A stretch of 64,000 bases of DNA from Meconema thalassinum (GCA_946902985.2 OX336397.1:156295890-156359889); one strand, 5' to 3'. Counted from the first letter of the stretch, positions 32,389 to 44,029 are shown. The notes: generated by a model not told the origin, from the sequence alone. Made by a program: numbers and translations.

Positions 32389-33773
32389 CAAGTAGTTCCG
32401 TGACGAACTAAAGAGCCTACTTTTCTTAAAATTTCAGATTGATGCCAATCTATATAGAGCTATCTATAATAAAGACGAAATGAAGTAATAGAGTAATAGA
32501 GTAACTTACTACAGTTGGCATCCCTGGTGACTCTGAATATACTGTATACTTAGTTCCATCTCTTAAGGTATAGAATGCACTTAAAAAAATTGGCTGAAGT
32601 AATGGATAGTATGGACGTTACATGCTGTTTGATATTGGATTTATCAGTGTGCGTAAAATTATGTTGGGAACAATGTCATGTATGTGATGCTCAGAATTAA
32701 TCTGAAATATGATTTATTAGTCTACAGTGCCAATTATGGATAAAATCCATTTGTTAGTATAGAAGTTACATGTAATTAAAATTGAAACTATCAGCAAGCT
32801 TCGAATCATGTTGGCAGCACTGAGGTATATTAGTTACTCCAAATTAATCTAGAATGTCAGGTACTATACGTGTGCAAAGTTTAGAGATGATAACTTGTGT
32901 ACATTCTGATATATTGATATTAGGATTAAACAAATAGAGAGAGCATTTATTAACAGTTGGCAGCCCTGCTTGTTCTAACGAATTCGCACAGTCATTACTG
33001 TTATAGTACACAAAGCACATACGAAATTTGGTTGAAATCTATTTGTTAGTATAGAAGTTATATGCATTTAAAAACTGGACCTATCAGCAGGCTTGGAATC
33101 ATGTTGCCAACACTGATGTATATAAGTTCCACCAAACTAAGGTAGAATGTCAGGTAGTATACGTGTGCAAAGTTTAGAGCTGTTGGCTTGTATACTTTTT
33201 GATATATTGATATTAAAGATTAAATATAGAGAGAGCATTTATTAACAGTTGGCAGCCATGGTGGCTCATTAGAATACGCACAGTCATATCTGCTGTAGTA
33301 CACATACGAAATCTGGTTGAAATATAATCGATAGAATAGAAGTTACATGCATTTAGAAATTGGACCTATCGGCAGGCTCAGAAACATGTTGGCAACACTG
33401 GCATGTATGGTCTTCTGAAAATTGATCTGGAATGCTATTGTCTATATGTGTGCCAATTTTGGAATAGTTCGCATGCATAACTTCTGAGATATCCCACATA
33501 GAGCTCAAGTTACAATTGCGATTTTTCAGCAGTTGGTAGCACTGACGTCAATTTAAAACATGGCCTTGAGATATTTAGGTATAGATCTTTGCTCTTACCA
33601 TATTTGGTTTCGATAGCTGCAGCCATTTAGGAGTTGATGGGGGGGGGGGACACACCCACACACATACAGCCAGATAGACAGACAGACAGACAGACAGACG
33701 GAGACACATTTTCCCGGATCGATCTCATATGTCTACTTTTTCCTCAATTTCGCAAAATGAGAAAAGTAGGCTA
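32389..33773 (+). mobile_element. Family C hairpin-ended tandem-unit element, copy 1 (complete)
   Basis: Begins CAAGTAGTTCCGTGACGAAC (palindrome GTTC..GAAC), then TAAAGAGCCTACTTTTC. It has four to five units of about 280 bp with ATGTTGGCAGCACTG, ACCTATCAGCAGGCT and AGCATTTATTAACAGTTGGC. A (CACA)n(CAGA)n tract follows at 33640-33712. It ends ATGTCTACTTTTTCCTCAAT, then GAGAAAAGTAGGCTA, a hairpin. It is non-coding. Confidence 0.88.
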
Positions 33774-33994
33774 AAAATAACGTTAACACAGTGATCAGGA
33801 TGTGATAATGGCCACTTGAGGGTCGAAGCGCGTAAACCTAAACTGCCCAATTATCTGTGATAGTCTAATTAATACATGTAATGTTTTCCAGGAATGTATT
33901 TACATATTTATTCATCGGGCACAATCATGTTGACTGACTGAAAAGCAGCAAAAGACAACTAGATTAATTTCGAGTAAACTGATATACGTCGATG

Positions 33995-34918
33995 TCAGAA
34001 TTTATCCTCATCTCTTTGGTCTTGTTGGTGTTGATCATCAGTCCTGCACGTTCTGCTTCTCTCTGCAACCTCCCCAGCTTATCTTCTGTGTCTCGGTACC
34101 GTTGTGCCATAAGACAAATGTCGTCTGCGAAATCCAGATCTTCAAGCCTGTCATTTATACCCCATTGAATACCCCTCTTCCGTCCTCCCATTACCTTCTT
34201 CATCACACTATCCAGGACCAACAGGAACAGAGTGGGGGAAAGGACACACCCCTGTCTCACTCCGGAACTGACCTTTATCTTTTCTGTTAATTTGCCTTCG
34301 TGAAGAACCTGGCACTCATACCCTTCGTACATCTCTTCCATGATTCTGATGATCTTTGTTGGAATTTTATATTCCTCGAGGGTCTTCCACATGATTCTTT
34401 GATTTACGGAGTCGAAGGCTTTCTCGAAGTCAAGAAATGTGAGGTAAAGGGTATTCCGCCACTCCACACTCTGCTCCAGGATGATTCGGAGGGTGTTGAT
34501 GAGATCCACACAGCTGCGATGTTGTCGAAATCCAGCCTGTTCCTTCCGAAGCCTTTTTTCTACGCAGTCTTTTATACGATTCAGGATGACTCTCGACAGC
34601 ACTTTGTTTGGAATGGACAGCAAGGTGATACCCCTCCAGTTGTTACAGTTTGTGGTGTCCCCTTTCTTCGGCAACTTGACTATCAACCCCTTCTTCCAGT
34701 CGGTTGGTATTTTCTCCTCCTTCCAGATCTTCTCCAACAGCGGGTGCAGCAGATCGATCGTAATATCTAGGTCTGCTTTCAGTACTTCCGCTGGCATATT
34801 ATCCAGGCCTGGTGCCTTCCCGCATTTCATCTGCTTCAACGCTGTCCGTATTTCGCCCCGAGTTGGGGAGTCGAGGCTGATGCTTGGGTCACTTTCTGCT
34901 TCCTCTTCATCTTCTCCT
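33995..34918 (-). pseudogene. LINE reverse transcriptase segment (inverted part)
   Basis: An uninterrupted frame with RT blocks: KCGKAPGLDNMPAEVLKAD, NCNNWRGITLLSIPNKVLSR, EQAGFRQHRSCVDLINTLRI, TFLDFEKAFDSVNQ, GVRQGCVLSPTLFLLVLDS, and the catalytic box DFADDICLMA, ending MINTNKTKEMRINSD. FADD and the GITLLS block place it in a different LINE lineage from J (YADD). Residues before about GEDEEEAESD are not true coding sequence: that DNA is the opposite strand of the sense 3' tail. The lack of stops suggests a recent insertion. It lacks endonuclease and C-terminal parts and cannot act alone. Confidence 0.9.
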
Positions 34919-35007
34919 CGCTGCCAGGAACCGTACTGCGTGGAGAAATTTCGCCAAGGCCCTATGCTCCGGAAGGAGCGGCAGGAATTAAGTAAGTAAG
35001 TAAGTAA
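33995..35007. mobile_element. LINE insertion with 5' inversion (twin-priming structure)
   Basis: A 14-bp duplication GATATACGTCGATG lies at 33981-33994 and 35008-35021. The right part, about 34920-35007, is sense on plus: it encodes AARNRTAWRNFAKALCSGRS, GRN and a stop, then a (TAAG)n tail, the normal 3' end of a LINE. The left part, 33995 to about 34915, is antisense and encodes reverse transcriptase on minus. One insertion event holding an inverted 5' segment joined to a sense 3' segment is the known product of twin priming during target-primed reverse transcription. Confidence 0.85.
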
Positions 35008-35535
35008 GATATACGTCGATGCTGCCAGCATAATTCTAAGCCTGCTGATAGGTCCAATTTTAAATGCTTGTAACTTCTATACCAATAAATGAAATTCAAA
35101 CGAATTTCGTATGTACTTTGTGTACTATAACAGATATGACTATGCGTATTCTTGAGTGCGTGCAGGGCTGCCAACTATTAATAAATGCTCTCTCTCTATT
35201 TTTTCCTAATACCAATATGTCAGAAAGTATGCAAGCCAACAGCTCTAAACTTTGCTCACGTATAATACCTGACATTTTAGATTAATTTGGAATACATTAT
35301 ACATGTCAGTGCTTCCAACATGATCCTAAACCTGCTGATATGTCCAATTTTTAAATACTTGTAACTTCTATACTGACAAATGGATTTCATCCAAAATTGT
35401 GACAGTAATAGATCGTATTATTTCTGATTAATACTGAGCAACACATACCGTACAAGACATTGTTGCAAACATGATCTTACGCGCGCTGATAGATCCAATG
35501 ATAGATCCAATGTAACATTTCATTTCTGAGTCATA

Positions 35536-35800
35536 GATCCTGCGCACAATCCGTAAACGTCGTCTCGCACGGTGGGGTCACACAATGCGCCACTCCACTT
35601 TAATGAGAACTGTGGCTGAAGAGTTCATTGCGGGAAAACATCAACGTGGAAGACCTAGAAATACCTTCCTTAAAAAAATTCTAAACGACACCCAAGCACA
35701 GAATTATAATTCAATTAAAGAAGCGGCAAATGACAGGACGATCTGGACATGTTTTATGGCAACTGACCAGTCTTAGGACTGCAAACCAATGGTGATGATG
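35536..35800 (+). pseudogene. LINE C-terminal tail
   Basis: Frame: ILRTIRKRRLARWGHTMRHS, VAEEFIAGKHQRGRPRNTFL, KEAANDRTIWTCFMATDQS and a stop, then GGTGATGATGAGAG. This is the basic C-terminus of a non-LTR polyprotein, 5'-truncated, lying in the family C copy 2. Boundaries are approximate; no clear target duplication. Confidence 0.75.
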
Positions 35801-36431
35801 AGAGATTAATCATTGGCATGAATCTTAAATTTTAAAAAGTAGGCTCTTTAGTTCGTCACGGAGCTACTTATTCAAAAATGTGAAAAGTAGTCTTATTATT
35901 GCTCATACTGAACTAGATGAACATTATAGTGAAGAGTGTCGACTCTGCTGCAAGGCACTGAGATACATTCTGGTAAGAGTTCCCAAATTTCTGTGCTGTG
36001 ACGTAGTACTATAGCGATACAGGTAAGATTAAGCTAAGTAATCAGTGCCTTGCATAATATCTTACCTTACGGGAAGTCTGGCAAACGTCAGGCAGGGCCG
36101 GAGACTGAGCCCCTTGAGTGTGGGCCAGTGGGTCATTATCAATACTTCAAACTTCACTCTAATAATATGCACGCTTGGCGAAACAGCGCATGAGCATCAG
36201 CAAGGTTTACACAATCACGTAATGAATTAAAGAGAGATGGAGGTTCGCAGTAATTTAATTGAGCAATGAACAGAGTAAATCCCTCATCTGGCCCACCTTA
36301 ACGTGCTCTCAATAATTAATCCTTAATGATCCCTGCCACCTTAAGTTTAATATTTGTAAACTTTCTGTGCAATTATACAGACTGAAATTGAGTGAGACGG
36401 GATCGCAAAGCATCTACAGGGAACAGAATAG

Positions 36432-37735
36432 TACATTATGCAAGGAGCCTATAATGGCAATAATTAATTTCCATACTAGTGTCTTAATTACCATTATAAG
36501 CGAGCTGCACACGACTGTTTATGTTCGACGATAATTATAACTATTTTATGTTCGAACATAAATATTCATAAATATCTGTCGATATTTCGCCATTTTTATG
36601 TACTAAACAGAGCGCATGGGACGCAGAGAATACCTTGGATTTGATCATGGCCTCCTCAATTATTCCACTATGACACTAGCCACGCAGTGAAATTTAAAAT
36701 AGGAGGCCGTGGAACTCAGCGCAGGTGCGATGCTATCCTTACCTAATTGGTCACACAACTGTTTCTTAAGCTCTGATTGGTGGGAGAAACTGTTTCATAA
36801 TGAACAAGCAGTTCCGTGAAGAACTAAAGCCTATTTTCATATATCCTACTTATGTTAATTGCCACTATCAACATACAAATTTTCAGTTTGATTGCTGTAA
36901 TAGATTCGTAGATATTAAGAGCCGTCTAAATATTTCGGATGGTCGCCATGTTGGATTGTTATGTGTATAGGCCATAGAGTCATGTACCATTAAAGGAAAA
37001 TTATTGCGTAGGTTCATTATTCAAACTTTCACTTTGATCGCTTGATTACGACACAGGAAATAAAAACTTAATTTTAAAATTCGACAGACGCCATCTTGAG
37101 GTTATGCAAACAATTGAACTTAATTAGATACCAGTGCATTACAATGTGTAGGTAAACATTTGCTGTACCAAGTTTCATTGAGTTTGGTTGGTTAAATCGC
37201 GAGAAACGTCTATTTAAATTCGCAACTTTGCTTGGCTGCCATGTTGGTTTTGTAGTTAACACGTTTTCAAAAGACACATAGGTGAACTTCTAGTAGTTCC
37301 CTTTATCACCGCAAAAAATTCTAGGGTGATTTCGGTAATCGGTAATAGTTTCAGAGATATTGAATGCTGGTGAAATATTTCGCACAGCCGCCATTTTTGA
37401 TTGGTGAGACGTAACAAAATTTGAAGGGCACGGTCGGAGTCATTCGGGATAGTGCTATGAACTTACCTAGTTTCATTTAAATCGATTCAGCCTTTTAGAA
37501 ATTATTAAGGACACACACACACACACGAATCACACACTCATACACAGACATACGGACAAAAGGTGATCTCATAAGCCTATTTTTTTCATAAATGAAAATA
37601 GGCTAAAATAGTGTTATGATGACCCTCATTATGATACAATTTTCTGACATAAAATATTTACATTTCGATATCGTAGAACATAAACACAGTTAATAACTAT
37701 AATAATGATAATGCACTATGATACAGTAATCAAAC
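36432..37735 (+). repeat. Family E repeat, copy 1, split by family B copy 3
   Basis: Left part 36432-36804 begins GTACATTATGCAAGGAGCCT then ATAATGGCAATAATTAA and contains GTTTATGTTCGACGATAATT. Right part 37606-37735 has GTGTTATGATGACC and ATTTTCTGACATAAAATAT. Both match family E copy 2 at 58960-59790 in reverse. Family B copy 3 is inserted at CATAATGA/AATAGTG, where copy 2 is uninterrupted. Bases 35871-36431 hold nothing recognisable. Confidence 0.65.
36805..37605 (+). mobile_element. Family B element, copy 3
   Basis: Starts CAAGCAGTTCCGTGAAGAAC, TAAAGCCTATTTTCATATAT. It contains about two units, a (CA)n tract at 37509-37550 and GGACAAAAGGTGATCTCATA. It ends in the hairpin AGCCTATTTTTTTCATAAAT, GAAAATAGGCTA. 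Non-coding, 801 bp. It inserted in an A-run of family E without a target duplication. Confidence 0.88.
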
Positions 37736-37960
37736 CCGAAGCGTTATATGCATCAGAAACCTTAATCAATGGTGGTGGATCTTTAACCAAGGACGTGGAG
37801 AAACAGAAGGGAAAATTTTACGAAACATGTTTGACCCAGTTTGTATAGAGGAAATAAATCATCCCAATTGTCAATCTCAAAAAAATCTCACTCACTTTTA
37901 GGAAAAGATGATTGAAAATTTATGGACACATTATTAGAATTATCTTATTAAAACCGCCCA
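37725..37960 (+). pseudogene. LINE L fragment, upstream part
   Basis: Frame KPEALYASETLINGGGSLTK, DVEKQKGKILRNMFDP, the usual segment after RT in LINEs (P.ALY.SE). With small shifts it runs to LKIYGHIIRI. The element probably continues at about 38650-38940 after an unassigned interval (37961-38640) that carries TTTCGGTATTTCATTGATAC and CCTTCCTCAGCG. Confidence 0.6.
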
Positions 37961-38649
37961 TTCAAACAGTAAAGAAACGTTTAATTATATTATTAATCGT
38001 ACATGTTTCGGTATTTCATTGATACCTTCCTCAGCGTGATTGATATTAAATCTTAAACCTAGTTAACAAAGACAAACAGAAATGGATATCCTTACAAACA
38101 TTGTTTTAAATAAAAAATGGAAAAGCTTGCAAATAATTAAATGCCATGTACTGTATTAAAAATGATAGTAAAATGATGCTATTAAAATAAGAGATCTACC
38201 TTATAAACTGCCTACGTCAATACTCCAATAATTTTGATCGAAAACTGTAGTGACTGAAGATGTCGCTGTCGGAAGAAGGAGCGCAAAGAATGTAGGTCAA
38301 ATTGTCTCCTCAAACGGAACAAAAATTCAGTCGATTCCCAACTTAATGGCCACTCTGTTGTTTTAGTTGCTTAGTGGGTAACGCAATGTGCAGGCTATTT
38401 ACCAAACACAGCAATCAAGCATATTACACAGTGTCGTCTTCAGGTGGAATACTGTTACGAGAAACGTAATAGTTTACGGTATTACCTTCTCCTAAACTTC
38501 GATGACTCAGTTGATTCTTATTTGTTGTCTCTCTCTGCTATATTATGTGTACTGGGCAACACAATGTGCAGATCATCTATTTAAAACTATAAAATAACAT
38601 GTTAGTAGATTGTGACAACAAACAAGCAAATCAAAGTGAATAAAGAAGT

Positions 38650-38940
38650 GAAAGATCAATTAGGCTACAGACTAACTAAAATAATTCTCAACCAGGCCCT
38701 TTCATTAAAAATCAAGAACAATTGAAACATATCTCCAGGAAATCAACATCTCAGAAGACATTGTACGGGACTGATGTAAATTCAGAACCAAAATCGACAA
38801 TCACCAATTTGGAGACAAACCCAACACCAGAGCCACTATAACTTGGACAGAAGAACGAAGGAGGAAGCTGAGCGAGAGGATGAAGAGATTTTGGGAGGAA
38901 AAGAAGGCGAACACATCAGCTCCTGAGTAGGGCATAACGA
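38650..38940 (+). pseudogene. LINE L fragment, C-terminus
   Basis: Frame ETYLQEINISEDIVRD, stop, CKFRTKIDNHQFG, then ERRRKLSERMKRFWEEKKAN and a stop, followed by an AATAATGATAATAATAATGA tail. The same C-terminus recurs at 41267-41535 (EYSEFMKRFWEKRKGK), which supports the assignment. Confidence 0.7.
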
Positions 38941-38974
38941 TGTAAAATAATAATGATAATAATAATGATGATAA

Positions 38975-39990
38975 TAGCTACTCACCACCTACAGAGTCAT
39001 CACGATATAGCGGTTCGGGCTGGGCTGAAGATCAACATTGGGAAGACTGAATTCATGACTAACATCAACGAAGCCCCGTCCACAATTCCACTTGAGGGGG
39101 TCATCATCCGAAAAGTCCCTGCGGTCAAGTACCTAGGAGAGTGGATCTCGGCAAACCAGAGTGAGAATCTGACCATAGACACCAGGTGCACCAAGTTCGA
39201 GAAGGCCTACCACTCCTGCCACAGCATCTATGCATCGAAGTTCCTCTCCAAAAACCTCCAACTCAGACACTACAATTCAGTAGTAAAACCATCTGTTCTG
39301 CACGCCTCTGAGTGCCTCGTGATGGGCAGGCAAGTCCCACTCAGGAAACTTGAACTCAAGGAGAGGAAGATCCTGCGGAGGATACTAGGACCTATACGGG
39401 AAGAGGGAGGCCCCTACAGAATTCAGCACAATGATGAGCTTTACAGCCATCAAGACGACATTGTGACTTGTGTAAGAAAAAGGCGCCTGGCCTTCTATGG
39501 ACACTTGACCCGCATGATCCTTTGCCGGCTCACCAGTAAGATCTTCACGGGGGATGACCGTTGCTCACGTCCGCAGGAGTTACCTATAAATTGCCCTGCA
39601 CGTGTCCCCTGGGTGGTGCTAAGCGAGCAACAACGACATACGGTGAAACTGGCCTCACCATACGATTAAATAAAGTGGCAGAAAGAGGGAAGGCCTCTAG
39701 GACCAAGTGGATCTCTACGGTCAGGACGGATTTAGACCACCTAGGGATCCCACTTAATTCCATACAGGACCGCCAACAATTCCGGCAAGCCATCCGACAG
39801 GGAGTTTTTCCTGTATCACTGACAGCTAGGAAGAACACCGATGGCAGCAGACCACCAAGGTCGGAGGAAAGAAAGCTGGCTCATAGTAGGATGATGAAAA
39901 AGTATTGGAAGAAGAGAATAGACAAAGCGACGAGGAGATACGAGCCCCGTGATCCTCAGTAGGCCCAAACGAAAAAGAAGAAGAATGATA
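38975..39990 (+). pseudogene. LINE K, region after reverse transcriptase
   Basis: Frame 1 (to 39669): AGLKINIGKTEFMTNI, VKYLGEWISANQ, CTKFEKAYHSCHS, PSVLHASECLVMG, KERKILRRILGPIREE. This is the RT thumb and connection region. Frame 2 (39561-39962): TRTKWISTVRTDLDHLGIP, QDRQQFRQAIRQG, HSRMMKKYWKKRIDKATRRY. A shift between about 39560 and 39665 breaks the polyprotein. The 3' tail is AAGAAGAAGAATGATAATGA. The fingers/palm and endonuclease are missing. Confidence 0.85.
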
Positions 39991-40014
39991 ATGATAACAA
40001 TTCAAAAGTTGCAG

Positions 40015-41535
40015 ACATTGAAACTAAGGAACTAACATTCTTAGAATAATATTCGGCTCTTCACCAAAAAAATGGAATTTTTATCAAGAGGCGAACTGCA
40101 GACTGTATAGTTTCACAAACACCGTACGCGGGAGACGGTTCAATTTGCTTGGGCACATATTTTGGATGAACAAAAATAGATTATTAAGAAGATTATTCAA
40201 CATAGTTAATACAAACAAGTAGTTCCGTGAAGAACTATACAGCCTATTTTCATATATCCCACTTATGTTAATTGCCTCGATCAACATACAAAATTTCAGT
40301 TTGATGGCTGTAATAGATTCGTAGATATTGCGAACAGTTTAAATATTTTGGATGGTCGCCATGTTGGATTTTTATGTAATGTATTAGATGATGATTTGAG
40401 CGTAGGTTCATTATTCAACCGTTCATTTCGATCGCATATTAATACACAAAAAATAAAAACGTAATTATCAAATTGCGCACAGGCGCCATCTTTAGGCTAT
40501 GTGAACAATTGAACTAAATTATATGCCAGTGCCTTACAAAGTGTATAAACATTTACTGTACCATATTTCACTGCGCTCAGTGGGTTAAATTGCGAGAAAA
40601 GTTTCACTTTCACTTGGTCGCCATGTTCGTTTTGTTTTCTACGGACTTTTGGATGTCTCATAGCTGAACTACTAGTAGTACCCTTTATCACCGTACACAA
40701 TTTCAGGGTGATATCAGTAATAGTTTCGGAGATATAGAAAGCCGGTGAAATACTTCGCACAACCGCCATCTTGAGGTTATGTAAACAATTGAACTAAGTT
40801 AGGTGCCAGTGCATTACAATGTATTTAAGAATTTTCTGTACCAAGTTTCATTGCGATTGGATGGTTAAATAAGGAGAAAATCTATTTAAAAATTTCAAAT
40901 TCGCTTGGCCGCCATGTTTGTTTGTTTTGTAGCTTTTGAAAGTCTCATAGATGAACTTCTGGTAGTACCCTTTATTATCGTACAAAATTTCAAAACGATA
41001 TCGGTAATAGTTTCGGAGATATAGAATGCCGGTGAAATATTTGGCACAGCCGCCATGTTGGATTGATGAGACGTAATAAAATTTAAAGAGCACGGTCGGG
41101 GTCGGCCAAAATAGTACTATGGACTTACTGAGTTTCATTGGAATCGCTCCAGCCGTTTAGAAGTTATTAGGAGGAGACACACACCTGGACGCACACACAC
41201 ACACACACACACACACGGACAAAAGGTGTTCTCATAAGCCTATTTTTTCCTAAATGCAAATAGGGTAAAAATCGAGGATAAATTGGCCAGAGGAAACAAA
41301 GGGGAGCCTGAATGAGTTAAACATTGGGGAGAACAGAATTAGAAACCGAGAAATCTTCAGAACCTCAGTAAATAAGCACACATTTAGGGAGAGGACTGGT
41401 ACAAGATTGACAGAAGAATACAGTGAGTTTATGAAGAGATTTTGGGAGAAGAGGAAGGGGAAAGTATCAAGTCAACTAACAAGTTCCAACGCGCTCTGCG
41501 AATGGGCACAACGAGGAAAGACGAAAGAATAATGA
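40015..41535 (+). pseudogene. LINE L second copy, split by family B copy 4
   Basis: 40015-40215 encodes GRRFNLLGHIFWMNKNRLLR, RLFNIVNT; 41267-41535 encodes WPEETKGSLNELNIGENRIR, NREIFRTSVNKHTF, EYSEFMKRFWEKRKGK. The second part matches LINE L at 38650-38940. Family B copy 4 separates the halves. Both halves are decayed. Confidence 0.7.
40216..41266 (+). mobile_element. Family B element, copy 4
   Basis: Begins CAAGTAGTTCCGTGAAGAAC, TATACAGCCTATTTTCATAT. Units at about 290 bp (AGTTTCGGAGATATAGAA near 40725 and 41015). A (CA)n tract lies at 41193-41216 after CACACACCTGGACG. It ends with the hairpin AGCCTATTTTTTCCTAAATG, CAAATAGGGTA. It inserted into LINE L at TTAATACAAA/AATCGAGG. Non-coding. 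Confidence 0.88.
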
Positions 41536-41997
41536 CTAACGTATCAGGTGCGTTCAAAAATTAACGAGCCGGAGGCTGGAATGCGCAAACCCAAGGTAAG
41601 TAGACTATAAGGTAGGACACTCCGGTGCCTCTCGCTCCCATTGGCTGATAAGCTGTGACGCAGCTCGGATGAAGCAGGCGCATGCCAGCTGATATTTACA
41701 ATGCATTCTTACGGGAAACACAGTCATATTTCGCTTCTCTTTTCCGCTCGTGGTATTCAATCACAATAATGGCAATATGCGCATTATAAAGAGAAAGGTA
41801 TAAACAATATATTGCAGTGGTTTATAATGCGAAATATACTTCATAAACACACACAAAAAATATTTTAGATTAACTACGCTACCGCACCTTAGTATCAGCT
41901 GAGCTTAAAAGAAGCCTCACAATACACAATAAAAGACGTGCAAAGGATGGAAATACGAAATTTAGCAATAGCGATAGGCTACATAATCATGCTTTAG

Positions 41998-42260
41998 CGA
42001 TCCTGCGGTGTAGCCAAGCGCGTTATATTGCTCACTACGACCGCGATGGGAAGCTGTAGTAAGTCGGGAGTTCAGAGGTTCAAATCCCGGCGCTGACAGC
42101 GGCTTTCCAGACTCTCTCCAGGCAAATGCCGAGATAGTTACCTACCTTGTTTCAAGTTCCGGAGCACTTACCCCATTTCCGTCCCTAATAATTACGGTCA
42201 CACACACATTACAACAGTCACCTTAAAAGCACGGATTACAAATTGAAGACAAGTACACGG
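41998..42260 (+). mobile_element. tRNA-derived SINE-like repeat
   Basis: GGTGTAGCCAAGCGCG (box A-like) and GAGGTTCAAATCCCGGCGCT (box B) are followed by GGCAAATGCCGAGATAGTTA and CCCATTTCCGTCCCTAATAA. Seen once in the window, so boundaries are approximate. Bases 42261-43038 hold nothing recognisable. Confidence 0.55.
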
Positions 42261-43038
42261 AGCTGATGGTCAAGATGTCCCAGTCCCAACAACATACATT
42301 ATTAATGTAACATTGGTATGAAAATGATCAGTTTATAAACACTTACCTTTTATGCGACTTGAGTTTTAGATGACAAAACGACCCAGAGTTTGTTCTTTAT
42401 TGCTGCATATTTCTCCAGTAATTTGATCTTGATATGCCTATTCAGGTGACGGATTCTGATAAAAGTCTTTGTCCTCACGTATAAACGAATTATCTTCTCA
42501 TACACTTCCGGGAATTTTGATTTTATTAAGGTGGTCAGGTAGGTCATTACATTTTTCTTTATGATATAGTTCGTCCATGAAAAGAACCGAACAAAACTTC
42601 AAATTCAATCATTTTATGGAGCCACTCATGTGTTGGACGAGTAAGTCCCCTTTGAAATGATGGGTATCCAATCATCCCTGCTCTCGTCTGTTACACACAA
42701 ATTTTCCCCCTTCACACTTAAACTCTCATCGATGAACCTACTCTTGAATGCCACATAACCGGCAAAGTACTTAAGTGCATCTAGCGAAACGTCATCTTCA
42801 CTGGAGAAGTATTAGCGATGCAACTGGTAGCAAGTTTTAATTTTCAGCTTCTGCCGAGCACGTTAGATGACTCAATACCAAGATAAGTAGACTATAACTC
42901 AGATGCTCACAATATTACAAAGACATTTTTATCGGTCTAGCAATAAAGCGGGGACCGGCAAAATGCGCACGTAGCCGGGTGACTAACAGCCGAGAGATTA
43001 CATTAATGCAGCTGCTATATTGCTAGATAATAATTATA

Positions 43039-43258
43039 ATTAATGTTATTGGTTGAACGTCCCTTTTAACTGCTGCTTTTAGAGACGCCGGGATGCCGGA
43101 ATTTTGCCTCTAAGGGGATCATTAACGTGCCAGTAAATCTGTTAACACGGCTCCCACGCATTTGCTTACCCTCAAATGCCAGCTGACTGCACCAGGATTC
43201 GATCCAGCAACCTTGGGCATAGCAGGCGAGAACGTTACCGCTGAGCCACGCAGCCAGC
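43039..43258 (-). mobile_element. SINE type III, minus-strand copy
   Basis: Reverse complement of the type at 25626: CGTGGCTCAGCGGTAACGTT, then TGGATCGAATCCTGGTGCAG, GGCAAAATTCCGGCATCCCG and AAAAGGGACGTTCAACCAAT. Diverged and without a clear target duplication. Confidence 0.75.
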
Positions 43259-43624
43259 CTATATATTACTACACCGATAAGAAAGACCCTATAGTTTCGT
43301 AAGCGTGAGAGTACTTTTGTAACTGTACCACAACTTCCTGCGAGGGTGTGCTTGATCTTAGAAAATGTTAAGAACTGCGAACTACGATATTTAACCTATT
43401 TAAAAGATGTGCATTTGTATGATCTATGCATATTATGAGAGTCCAGAATACTCTCACGTTTCAAGTTATTTGCACGATACAATGCCAAAGAATTTAAGTG
43501 TCCAATGCAATTAGCTTATTGATTATTTAGCATTTTATTATATTCCTTATTTAAAACTACAGTACTTTTCAAGAAGTTGTAAATCAGTTGGGTGCAGCCC
43601 AAAATATTCATTTGAGGAGTTTGG

Positions 43625-43905
43625 ACATCGTGGCCATTTAGTCCCGTGCACTTGGGTGTGTGTTAAATTTGTCTGGTAACCTGTGTTATTGTGGTGTCTT
43701 TGTGTAGTTGTAAATCAGATGAGGATTGAGAAGAAGGCAGCCGTGGCCTAAGTTAGGAACCAACCCGGCAGTGGCAACCCATGGAAAACCACGTCCAGGC
43801 TGGCTGAGGTGGGAATCGAACCCACATCTTCTCAGATTTGCCTCACGAGGCTGAGTGTACCCGGACAGCCACGAATACTAACCGCTACACTACGTGGTGG
43901 TTACA
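43625..43905 (-). mobile_element. SINE-like repeat with tRNA-type head
   Basis: On minus: CACGTAGTGTAGCGGTTAGT (box A), GATGTGGGTTCGATTCCCAC (box B), CGTGGTTTTCCATGGG. The far end (GTCCCGTGCACTTGGGTGTG) resembles the SINE type II body. Probably two SINE pieces joined; the order of events is unclear. Bases 43259-43624 hold nothing recognisable. Confidence 0.6.
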
Positions 43906-44029
43906 CAGTAGTCTGACTTGGGACTCCGATAACCGTTTAGCACTTGGTTCAATGTTGTTTACCTCACTGATTAATTTTCAACATTACCATTTTGGAGTTC
44001 TGTTTATTAGTTTCCCGTAAACGTGAATC

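Larger units (their letters stand above)
33958..35870 (-). repeat. Family C element, copy 2, interrupted by two LINE pieces
   Basis: Read on minus it begins near AAGTAGCTCCGTGACGAACT then AAAGAGCCTACTTTTTAAAA. It continues through family C units (35015-35535) and breaks at the LINE insertion 33995-35007. A short remainder (33958-33994) lies on the far side. The 3' microsatellite and hairpin are missing. Bases 33774-33957 hold nothing recognisable. Confidence 0.75.

Noticed and set aside
34300..34999. Long plus-strand frames of 156-172 codons
   Set aside because: Antisense shadows of the LINE reverse transcriptase; no motifs of their own.
37961..38210. Possible Penelope-like or other element end (TTTCGGTATTTC, CCTTCCTCAGCG)
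   Set aside because: Only a short phrase is suggestive; there is no protein or second copy here.
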